Below, piece after piece: positions 1 through 8,200 of a stretch of 11,185 nucleotides of DNA; the first letter of the stretch is position 1, and each line of letters begins with the position of its first letter. The notes below the pieces were generated by a model. That model was not told where the DNA came from. It did not search any database and was given only the letters and a program-made list of their open reading frames with translations. This stretch comes from Rhizobiaceae bacterium (GTDB taxonomy: Bacteria; Pseudomonadota; Alphaproteobacteria; Rhizobiales; Rhizobiaceae): NCBI GenBank assembly GCA_014380965.1, contig JACMIV010000327.1, positions 1 to 11,185 of the forward strand. The letters run 5' to 3'. The position numbers and the translations under genes were made by a program.

Positions 1-553
1 CATGACGCCGCAAGGCGCCTTCCTCCGGCCGGGCGATCGCCGCCGCTGTCTTCGTCGGCCCACTCGCTTGCCGAAAGATGCCAAAAGCGTCGCTTCAGCA
101 TTTTGTCGATGTCTCGGCGGGATCACGCTTTATCGAGAGTGTGACAGCTTGGCGGCGCGCTGGCGATGTCCGTTGCCGGGCGCGGCTTCCTAGGCGATCC
201 TGGCATTGCTGCCGGCGCGTTTCGTCCGGTCCTTCCACGAGGCCCATCGCGAGGAGATGGTCGCCGCGGGCTTAGCCCCGGAGTGGGAGGTGGTGAAGGT
301 TGCCCTCCGGCGTCTCCGCGTCGGACGGATCTGCGTCACCGCCGGCGAACTCGATGCCGGCATGACGGGCATCGCGACGCCGCTCCGGGATCTCGACGGC
401 GCCGTCGACGCCAGCCTCGGTTTCGTGCTGCCCGATACGGAGCGGACGGAAAAGCGCCTGGAGGACATCGGCAAGTCGCCGAGGCAGGCTGCCGAAAGGC
501 TCGAGGCCGAACGCATCGGAACGTCGCCCGCGTCGACGCCGGCGGTTCATTGA
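1..553 (+). pseudogene. Degraded IclR-family transcriptional regulator, 3' part, multiple frameshifts
   Basis: Seen: 206-553 encodes a stretch that reads like the C-terminal half of an IclR effector-binding domain (HEAHREEMVAAGLAPEW, then GMTGIATPLRDLDGA and SLGFVLP), ending at TGA 551-553. The preceding parts of the same domain appear in other frames: SLAERCQK in frame 1 (64-87), ASLQHFVDVSAGSRF in frame 3 (87-131) and LAMSVAGRGFL in frame 1 (160-192). Stops TGA 142-144 (frame 1) and TAG 191-193 (frame 2) prevent one continuous reading. Known: IclR proteins have an N-terminal winged helix-turn-helix and a C-terminal ligand domain, about 250-270 residues in all. Inferred: at least three frame changes make this a pseudogene, and the DNA-binding half lies outside the window or is lost. 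An ATG at 206 could give a 115-residue protein, but it would lack the start of the ligand domain. Sequencing error is possible but would need several events. Confidence 0.68.
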
Positions 554-594
554 AGTTGTCTTAATCGAACAGTGACATTGCTAGTCGGAATTGG

Positions 595-618
595 TGCGAA
601 AGCCGCAAGGCTTTCGCA
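595..618 (+). promoter_or_regulatory. Perfect 10-bp hairpin with GCAA tetraloop in the leader of the diguanylate cyclase gene
   Basis: TGCGAAAGCC (595-604) is followed by the loop GCAA (605-608) and the exact reverse complement GGCTTTCGCA (609-618). GCAA is a GNRA-type loop, which stabilises RNA hairpins. The structure ends 18 bases before the ATG at 637, just upstream of the possible ribosome-binding bases AGGA (618-621) and GGGA (627-630). No T-tract follows on either strand, so a simple intrinsic terminator is unlikely. It could be a leader element affecting mRNA stability or translation, or a palindromic protein-binding site. The structure is certain; its function is inference. Confidence 0.6.
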
Positions 619-636
619 GGACGCTGGGATCATGGC

Positions 637-3600
637 ATGGCGCGTCGGGCAGAGCATACATCGTCCAAAGGCAGCCGGTGGCCGTCTTGGCTGTTCGGCC
701 GGCTGGGTATGCGTCCGCGTCTTATTCTGCTCGTTGCCATGGCGATCATTCCGCTCACGGCTCTGGTCAGCCTGCTGCTTTGGCATGACCATGACCAGAC
801 CTCGAACCGCGCTCGCGCGAGCGTGCGCGACGCGGCTTTTCTGGCGGCCTCGAACCAATCGAGCGTCTTCGTCGAGGCAAAAGCGACACTCGCAACGCTT
901 TCCCTGACGCCGGCGACACGAAAGCCGCAAAGCTTCGCCGCATGCTCCGCGATTGTCTCCGCCGTCAAGTCGGCTCATCCGCTGTTCAACACGATCGGCG
1001 TCCTTGGCGCTGACGGGATGATCACCTGCCACAGTAGCCTGAAAGCCAGTCAGAGGTTCGGGGACGCCGAACTTCTTGCCCGGGCCCAGGCGACGAAGGC
1101 GCCCGAGTTCCTGGTTGGACGTTTCGCCATCGGCCGCGCCAGCGGCAAACCGACCATCGCCACCCTGCTTACGCTTCACGACGAGAATGGCGCCTTCGCA
1201 GGCGCCATCCTCGTCAGCCTCAGTCTCGAACGACTGTCGGCGGCAGCCGAAGGCATTTCCGACGGCGGCAAGCGTGTGATCGTGATGATCGAACCGAGTT
1301 CAGGCCGGATGCTGACACGCTATCCGCCGCTGCCGATACCCTACGGCTCCGCCTTCCCGGACCATCCGCTGTCCCGCGCCATGCAGGCCCAACCCGCAGG
1401 GGGCACCGTCGAGGCATTCGGCATTGACAACGTCGAGCGGGTCTACGGCTTCGCGCCGCTGACAGGCGCGGAGCGTTCGGGCATCATGCTGGCGGTGGGT
1501 GAGCTGAAGGAGCCTTTGATGGCTCCCGTCCGGCAGCGAGCTCTCCTTTCGCTGTCCTTCCTCCTCGCCGTGCTCCTGGTGGCGTCGATCGCCATCTGGT
1601 GGCTCGGATACTGGACGCAGCTTCGCCCGATCGCCCGCCTGATGAAGACCGCCGAGAAGATCGGGGCGGGCGATCACACGGCACGCGCGACGCTCGAGGC
1701 GTGGCAGGCCCCGGAGTTCCGGCGCTTCGGGCGCAGCCTCGACGAGTTGGCCTTGAAACTTGCGGAGGGCCGCAGGGCCGAGCAGGCCATCGCCGAGAGC
1801 AACCGCTACCTCACGATCGCAGAGCGCCTGGCGCATGTCGGCTACTGGCAGCTCGATCTTGCCACCATGCGCAGCACCTGGTCGGACGGGGTGTTCCGAA
1901 TATACGGCCTGCCGGTGACTTCGGAGGTGCCAAGCGCCGACGACATCATCGAAACCTACCACCGCGACGAGCGCGCGATCATCGAGACGGCCTTCGAGCG
2001 TGCCATCGAGGACGGCGCCGAGTTCGAGATCAATCTGCGGCTGACGCTCCTTTCGGGCGAGATCCGCCACGTGCTCAGCCGCGGCTGCGTCGACAAGAGT
2101 GGCGACGGCAAGGTCGTCCTCGTCTATGGCGCCTTGCTCGACATCACCGAGGTGAAGCGGGCCGAGCTCGCGGCGCAAGGCGCCAACACGATGCTGCTGA
2201 TGGCCGAGGAGGTCTCGGAAGTCGGTCACTGGCGGTTGGACCTTCTCTTCGGCAGTCTCACCTGGTCCGAGCAAGTCTACCGGATGCACGGGCGCGATGC
2301 GCAGACCTTCGTTCCGCTGCTGGACAGCGCGATCGAAGCCTACCATCCCGACGACAGGGCCGACGTCCAACGCATCGTCGAGGGCGCCATCGAGGACCGG
2401 CGACCTTTCGAGTTTCAAAAGCGCATCCTGCGGGCCGACGGCGCCGTGCGCGACGTCATCTCGCGCGGACGCTGCGAGATCGACTTCGTTTCCGGCGAGG
2501 TGACGGCGATCTTCGGCGTCATCATGGACGTGACGGCGCAACGGACCGTCGAGAGACAACTCCAGGCGAAATCGGCTTTGCTCGCGATGACCCTCGACAC
2601 GATGGACCAGGGTCTGATCATGATCGGCACCGACGGAGGCCTCGACGTCAGCAACCGCCGCTTCGCCGAACTCCTCGATCTCCCGGCCCATGTGTTGAAG
2701 GAGGCGCGTCCGGATTTCGACGACATTCTCGCTTATTTGTCCGCGCGCGGGGAGTACGGCGCGAGCGACGAGCATTTCCAGCGGCACGTCGGCACACGCG
2801 GCGCGCCGTTCACGCTCGGCGTCTACGAGCGCCGTCGCCCGAACGGCCGCATCCTGGAAGTGCGGACCGCCGCTCTCCCCAACGAGAGCGGGATCGTGAG
2901 GACCTATACCGACGTCACGGAGAAGCGGCAGGCCGAAGACCTGCTGCGGGAGAGCGAGGTCCGTTACCGGATGCTCGCCGACAATGCCACCGACATGATC
3001 TTCCGTCTCGATCGGAACCTCGTGCGGACCTATGTCTCGCCGGCATCGCAGGAAATCCTCGGCTATGCTCCCGAGGAACTGGTCGGGAAACGTCCGGCGA
3101 ACATGGTCCATCCGGACGACGCCGAAGAGCTGGCACGCGTTTACTGGCAGGTCCTTGGCGGCTTGGAGCGAGCCGACATCACCAACCGGATCCGGCACCG
3201 GGACGGGCACTGGGTCTGGGTCGAGGTGGAACTCCGCGCCCTGCGCGACCCCGCGAGCGAGGAGGTCGTCGGCATCCTTGGCGCGCTGCGCGACGTCTCG
3301 GACCGCAAAGCGGCCGAAGAGCTCGTCGCCGCGAGCGAGGCCCGCTTCCGCATGCTGTCGGAAAACACCGCCGACCTCGTCACCCATGTCGATGCCTCGG
3401 GCAGGCGCGTCTTCGCATCGCCCGCCTCCCTGGACCTTCTCGGCTACTTACCGGAGGAACTGATCGGCGGCCGGCCCATCGACCTTGCTCATCCGGAAGA
3501 TGCTCCCGGGCTCGACGTGATGCTGACGGAACTGCGGGCAGGCCGGTCATCCGATGCCGTGCAGTACCGCGCCCGGCGCAAGTCCGGCGCGTATCTCTGG

Positions 3601-4257
3601 ATCGAGGCGAGCGGCCGACCCCTCGGCCCCGACAAGGGCTACATCCTCGGTCTGCGCGACGTCGACCGGCGCAAGCAGGTCGAGGACGAGCTGGAAAAGG
3701 CGGTTCTGCGCCTCAACGCGCTGGCGAATTCCGATGGGCTGACGGGGCTTGCCAACCGTCGCCGGTTCGACGAGACGCTGGAGAAGGAACTCGCGCGCGC
3801 GGCGAGGACGGGATCGTCGGTGTCCCTGCTTCTCGCCGACGTCGACAATTTTAAAGCCTACAACGACACTTACGGCCATCCCGCCGGCGACGCTTGCCTG
3901 CGCACGGTCGCCGAAGTGCTCGCGAACGTCTTTCGACGCCCGGGAGACGTCGCGGCCAGATACGGCGGCGAGGAGTTTGCCGCGATCCTGCCCGACACGG
4001 ACAAAGAGGGTGCGCTCGCCGTGGCGGAGATGTTCCGAACAAGGGTCGCCGCATCGGCAATGGAGCACCGCAAGAGCGGCTACGGGGTCGTGACGGTCAG
4101 TATCGGCGTGGTGGCAATCGTTCCGACACCGGGAGTGACGTCGCCGGGCGATGTGTTGGAGGCCGCGGACAGTGCGCTCTACGCAGCCAAGGGGTCTGGC
4201 CGGAACACCGTAAGATCCTTCGAAAGCCTCGAGCCCGAGCTGAGGCATGCAGGCTGA
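637..4257 (+). CDS. Membrane-bound multi-PAS sensor diguanylate cyclase (Cache-HAMP-PAS x5-GGDEF)
   Basis: This 1206-residue protein should make cyclic di-GMP from two GTP at the inner membrane. A basic N-terminus leads to a membrane helix (about 28-49), a periplasmic Cache-like region (50-300, with FNTIGVLGADGMITCHS typical of such domains), a second helix (about 303-325) and a HAMP linker (326-378). Five PAS domains follow at about 387-506, 510-635, 645-765, 772-890 and 897-1012; the fourth and fifth carry the usual GYxPEEL motif. After a short coiled coil comes GGDEF (about 1030-1195): DGLTGLANRRRF, the metal-binding segment DVDNF (1068-1072), the active-site motif GGEEF (1110-1114) and the inhibitory I-site RPGD (1101-1104) at the standard five-residue spacing. 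No EAL domain is present, so it should only synthesise. The ATG at 637 has GGGA seven bases upstream; ATG 709 (Met25) is an alternative that keeps TM1. The periplasmic ligand and the PAS cofactors cannot be read from sequence. Confidence 0.93.
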   Translation: MARRAEHTSSKGSRWPSWLFGRLGMRPRLILLVAMAIIPLTALVSLLLWHDHDQTSNRARASVRDAAFLAASNQSSVFVEAKATLATLSLTPATRKPQSFAACSAIVSAVKSAHPLFNTIGVLGADGMITCHSSLKASQRFGDAELLARAQATKAPEFLVGRFAIGRASGKPTIATLLTLHDENGAFAGAILVSLSLERLSAAAEGISDGGKRVIVMIEPSSGRMLTRYPPLPIPYGSAFPDHPLSRAMQAQPAGGTVEAFGIDNVERVYGFAPLTGAERSGIMLAVGELKEPLMAPVRQRALLSLSFLLAVLLVASIAIWWLGYWTQLRPIARLMKTAEKIGAGDHTARATLEAWQAPEFRRFGRSLDELALKLAEGRRAEQAIAESNRYLTIAERLAHVGYWQLDLATMRSTWSDGVFRIYGLPVTSEVPSADDIIETYHRDERAIIETAFERAIEDGAEFEINLRLTLLSGEIRHVLSRGCVDKSGDGKVVLVYGALLDITEVKRAELAAQGANTMLLMAEEVSEVGHWRLDLLFGSLTWSEQVYRMHGRDAQTFVPLLDSAIEAYHPDDRADVQRIVEGAIEDRRPFEFQKRILRADGAVRDVISRGRCEIDFVSGEVTAIFGVIMDVTAQRTVERQLQAKSALLAMTLDTMDQGLIMIGTDGGLDVSNRRFAELLDLPAHVLKEARPDFDDILAYLSARGEYGASDEHFQRHVGTRGAPFTLGVYERRRPNGRILEVRTAALPNESGIVRTYTDVTEKRQAEDLLRESEVRYRMLADNATDMIFRLDRNLVRTYVSPASQEILGYAPEELVGKRPANMVHPDDAEELARVYWQVLGGLERADITNRIRHRDGHWVWVEVELRALRDPASEEVVGILGALRDVSDRKAAEELVAASEARFRMLSENTADLVTHVDASGRRVFASPASLDLLGYLPEELIGGRPIDLAHPEDAPGLDVMLTELRAGRSSDAVQYRARRKSGAYLWIEASGRPLGPDKGYILGLRDVDRRKQVEDELEKAVLRLNALANSDGLTGLANRRRFDETLEKELARAARTGSSVSLLLADVDNFKAYNDTYGHPAGDACLRTVAEVLANVFRRPGDVAARYGGEEFAAILPDTDKEGALAVAEMFRTRVAASAMEHRKSGYGVVTVSIGVVAIVPTPGVTSPGDVLEAADSALYAAKGSGRNTVRSFESLEPELRHAG

Positions 4258-4436
4258 TGAGAGAGACGATCCGACCGGAACAGCAAGCGCGGCGTCTCGT
4301 CTGCCTCAGGCGATAGTTCGAGGGGTGCCATGATCCCGATTGCATGGACGATGCAGGATTTGGCAGTCTCTGCGACCCGGCCTCGCGAACGACCACCTTC
4401 AAGACTTGACGCCCTGTCCGGTTCGCCATGCCTGGC

Positions 4437-5138
4437 GCCGGCTCGCACCGTTTGGCCTTCATGCACCGACGAGCGCTCGATACGGCCGGCTTCCTGAGGA
4501 TGGAGCCGGGTGAAGACGGCAGGACGCAGGATCGCCGGAGCCTCGATTTTGGTCGACAGCGGCGCGAAGACGAGGACCAGCCCGCCGAGCCCGAGCCCGA
4601 GGGTGATGCGGCTTCTCCGCGTCCCGATGATGTCGTGGCGCATGGCCCGCCACTCCGTGCGTTCGCGGTGGACGGGAGCGATCAGAAAGACGGCGACCTC
4701 GACGACGAAGAGGGTGATGCCGACGATCTTGATGGCGAAGTGATAGACGAGGAGCGCGATGCCGACACAGAGCACGAAGCGGTAGATGGCGGTCGGGATC
4801 GCATAGACCGTGCGGATCGCATCGAGCCGCTGCGGCAGGTTTTCGGGCGGTGGAGCGTCCAAACCGAACAGCAGGCGCCGCATCCGCCAGACCATGTGTT
4901 GGAACGCCCGCGGCAGCAGGTTCTCGACGCCGAGGAGATCGGCCAGCATGTAGTAGCCGTCGAAGCGCATCAGCGGGTTGAGGTTGAGGCCGAGGCTCAG
5001 CATCCAGGCGGTCGTCGATAGGACGAACAGGGCGCTGCGCAACGACCCGTCCGGAACGAAGGCCCACAGGAAGAGGGCGATCGCCGCGACGCGGAGTTCG
5101 GCGAATATCCCGCTGGCGTCGATGAGAAGGCGCCGACG
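4437..5138 (-). pseudogene. Remnant of a membrane M50-type zinc metalloprotease / HlyD-like adaptor fusion
   Basis: An open frame on the minus strand (5261 to 4179) contains an internal stretch with clear family features. It begins near 5138 (RRRLLIDASGIFAEL) and has hydrophobic segments, the motif NPLMRFDGYYMLADLLGVEN (the NPxxxxDGYY metal-site motif of M50 peptidases; its Asp is at 4959-4961) and further membrane segments (RFVLCVGIALLVYHFAI; ITLFVVEVAVFLIAP; LGLGLGGLVLVFAPL). It then starts the barrel-sandwich part of a HlyD-like domain (APAILRPAVF, HEGQTVRAG), where similarity stops near 4437. Full-length relatives are about 700 residues and carry HExxH in an earlier membrane segment. Here the HExxH half is absent, and the frame beyond 4437 is unrecognisable and runs into the 3' end of the diguanylate cyclase gene. 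With one metal-binding half gone it cannot be an active protease. I see no gene in 4258-4436 or 5139-5297. The ATG at 5261 would give a 360-residue product with a non-homologous 40-residue head, so expression of a truncated protein is possible but doubtful. Confidence 0.72.
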
Positions 5139-5218
5139 AAGCTCCGAGTGAACTCCACCGGTTTGGTCGCACCCTATTTTTCCTTCCTGCGACGAAGGAG
5201 CGATCCCCGGAGGCGTCG

Positions 5219-5240
5219 GAAACAATCCCGGAGCGCCGGG
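5219..5240 (-). terminator. Possible weak intrinsic terminator after the giant effector gene
   Basis: On the minus strand, CCCGG-CGCT-CCGGG (5240 down to 5227) forms a five-pair GC hairpin with a four-base loop, followed by ATTGTTTC. It lies about 57 bases past the effector's stop codon at 5298. The stem is short and the T-rich tail is interrupted, so this is only a candidate. Confidence 0.3.
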
Positions 5241-5297
5241 TTTGCGGAAGAACCCGTGCATGTTTCCACTTGCCGAACCCGTCGCTGCAAGAGCGTA

Positions 5298-8200
5298 TCA
5301 AGCCACCTTCTTGGGCGGGACCTTCAATGTCACCTCGGCGTTCTCCGATCCCATCTCGGCCGTGATGTCGAAGCGCAGCAGAACGGCATTGCCTCGGTTG
5401 ACCTGTTCCTTGGCCGTCGACTTCGTCAGCACCGTCACCTTGGTCGCCTCGTAGCTCTCCTGCTTGTCGAGGATCGACGTCGCCTTGCCGCGCAGGAACG
5501 CCGCCGTCGCGCCGTGGCCGCTCTCGGCGTGGTCGTCGGCCCGGGCCATCAGGTCGGCAACGCGCTCGATATTGGCGGGCGTCAGGCCATAGGTGATCTG
5601 GAGATAGTCCTCGTTGCCCATGAAGGACTTCAACGCCTCGTAGTCCTTGCGGAAGGTCGCGTCGGTTTCGAGTTTCTCGGCGAGATCCTTGCTGCCGATG
5701 CCGATGAGAGCGTACTCCTTGCCGAGCCGCAGATTGCTGCGCTGGACGATCTCGGCCTTGGTTAGCCGGTCGCGGCCGTCCTCGCGGTCGGAGACGTTGT
5801 ATTCCTGCTTGTACTTCTTGCTGCGCGCCAGCATCATGCTGGCATCGGCGGACAGGATGTCCTCGTCGGCGGCCATGTTGCCGCCCGTCCAGGAACCCTC
5901 GACCTTGGCTGCGGTCGGATCCTTGTCGAAGCGCTGGTCCGCCGCCTGCTGCCCACCTGAATCCTGCATGATCTTGGCGATGGCCGCGCCGGTGGCGGTC
6001 GGGATCTTGGCATAGAACTTGGCGTTGGCGCCGATGCTGCCGGTGAGCTCCACTTCGGTCGAGATCGCGACCTTGTTGAAGCTGCGCACGACATTGTACT
6101 TGCCGCCGAGGGAGGCGGCGACCTCGATGCCGGCGCTGGCGCCGATGCCGATCTTGTTGTTGGCGCCGGACTTGAAATTCTTGTCGTCGGGGCCCGCTGC
6201 GAACGCGTTGCCATCGTTGCCGAAGGGTTGGGTGGTGAATTCCGCCTTCGCGTAGCCCTTGGCGCCGACGCCGGCCTTGCCCGCCACCTCGCGGTTCGTG
6301 GCCGCGTCGCTCGCCTGCTCGAAGATCGAGGCCTTCGGCTTCTCGCCTCCGGTCAGCGCCAGGAGGAGATCGGCGCAGGCCTTGCGGCCGGCGTCCGTGT
6401 TGGGGAACGTCTCGGTGATGCCGTGGAGATAGCTGCCGGTCACCTCGACGCCGGCCGAGACGCCGATCATCGCCTCGGGCGTCAGCCGCTGGTCGACGAG
6501 CACGTCAACGCCCACCTGAACCTGCGCCCCGAAGCGCGCCGTCACCTTGAAGCCGTCGCCCGAGCGCTCCAGCACGAGATTGGCGAGCGAGGAGGCGGCC
6601 ATCTTTCCGCGGATGCCGACCGTCGCGCTCGGCTCCAGCGGGATCTTGCCGGTGTTGAGCGAGAGCTTGTAGCCGGTCTTGAAGTCGAACTTGTCGCCTT
6701 CCTTCATTGCGCCGTGCAGCGCCCCGATCTCCGAGCGCAGGCCCTCGTCGATCGTGTGCTTGTTGGCGAGCGTCAGCATCGCGTTCTTCGCGCCCTCGCG
6801 GGTGAAGATCTCCTTCAGCTCCGAACCGAGCGCATCGAGGACACGGCGTCCGCCGCTGCGGGTATCCGGCAGGGGCGCAAGACCAGTGTTCGGGTCGATC
6901 GCCTTGCGCTCGTCGGCCCAGTTGGCGAGATCATGCCGTTCGAGGGTGCCGTTCAGCGCCTCGCTCACCTCCGGCGCGAACATCGCGACGTCGAGGCCCC
7001 AGCCCGTCAAGGTCGCCTCGATCTCGGTCCGCTTCAGCGCGGGCTGGTAGGCCGCGACGACCTTGCCGCCATCGACCTTGTGCTCGATGACGTCGGCCGG
7101 CCAGTGCGCCAGGACCGCCGCCCGCACCATCTGCCGAACGCCGAGGATCGCCTCGCGATTGTCGACCTGGCGCTCGGCGAGCCGATCCTGCCGCAGGGCC
7201 ACCTCGGTGCCGATCTTGGCGTCGATGACGGCCCGCTCGGCCTTGGCGCCTTCGCGCAGGAAGACGATGGCCGACGCCGCATCCCGCAATGTCGCGAGCT
7301 TGCCGATGTCGGGCTTCTCGGCGCTGCCGAAGAGGCCTGCGAGCTTGCCGTGCCAGGGGCGGCGCATCGTTTCAGCGTCGAACCCGCGCAGCTGGTCGAG
7401 GGCGGTGTCCCGCTCCTTGGTGGTGCGTGCGATGTCGTCGCGCGAGCCGCCGTTCGAGCGCAACTGCACGAGCTCTGCCTCCTTGTCGACGGCGACGAGG
7501 ATCGCCTTGGCGCTGCGAAGGCCCGCCGGCTTCTCGGCGGACATGTCGAGCCCGCGGGTGACGTCCTTGGTGCGAGCCGCGGCCCGCGTCTGGCGAGCCT
7601 CGACGACCCGCGTGTCGAGCAGCGCCCGCTGGCCCATCAGGTCGACGATCGTCGATTCAGCCGCCTGGAACAGCGTGGTGTTGTCGCCGAGGCGCTGGGC
7701 CTTCCCGGCATCCGACGACACCGCGCGATGAGCCGCCGTCGCGATCTTGGCGAAGCCGAGCTTCACGTCCGCCGTCTCGGCTTTCAACGTCGGATCGCCG
7801 CCTGACTTCGGTGGCTGACCCGTCTGGAGCGACGCGGCTTCCGACAGAAGGGTCGTCAGCAGGCGCTTGCCGACGGATCCGGCCGACCCTGCCGCGGCGT
7901 CGCCGATCATGTTCTGCACGGACTGGTCGGTCAGCGTCGCGCTGGTCGCCTTCTGCAGGAAGGAGACGTGCCTTTCGAGCTGCGCGACGTCGGTGAAGCC
8001 CGCCTTGCTCAAATTGTGCATGGCTTTCGGGAAGTTGTCGGCTTCGGCCGCGGTATAGCCGAGCTTCAGCATCTGCTTCTCCGTAACGCCGGCAAAGCTC
8101 ATGACGCGGCCGGCGTCGAAATCGGCAAGGTCGAAGGCCTCGTACTGCTTCAGCCCCAGCACCTCGCTGTCGAGCTTGGCCACCTGATGCTCCAGAACGG

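Noticed and set aside
1300..3387. Long 695-codon open frame on the minus strand opposite the diguanylate cyclase
   Set aside because: It lies wholly antisense to a protein with clear PAS and GGDEF motifs, and its translation shows no family motif. Long antisense frames are expected in GC-rich coding DNA.
1599..3854. 751-codon plus-strand frame overlapping the diguanylate cyclase
   Set aside because: Arg/Pro/Gly-rich composition typical of an out-of-frame reading of a GC-rich gene; the cyclase frame accounts for this DNA.
4459..5301. 280-codon minus-strand frame over the M50 remnant
   Set aside because: The neighbouring frame carries NPxxxxDGYY and the membrane segments; this one is an Arg/His/Pro-rich shadow.
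6228..7805. 525-codon plus-strand frame opposite the giant effector gene, and others like it (7968-9011, 9021-9992)
   Set aside because: Arg/Ala/Leu-rich shadow frames without motifs, opposite a well-supported gene with a good ribosome-binding site.
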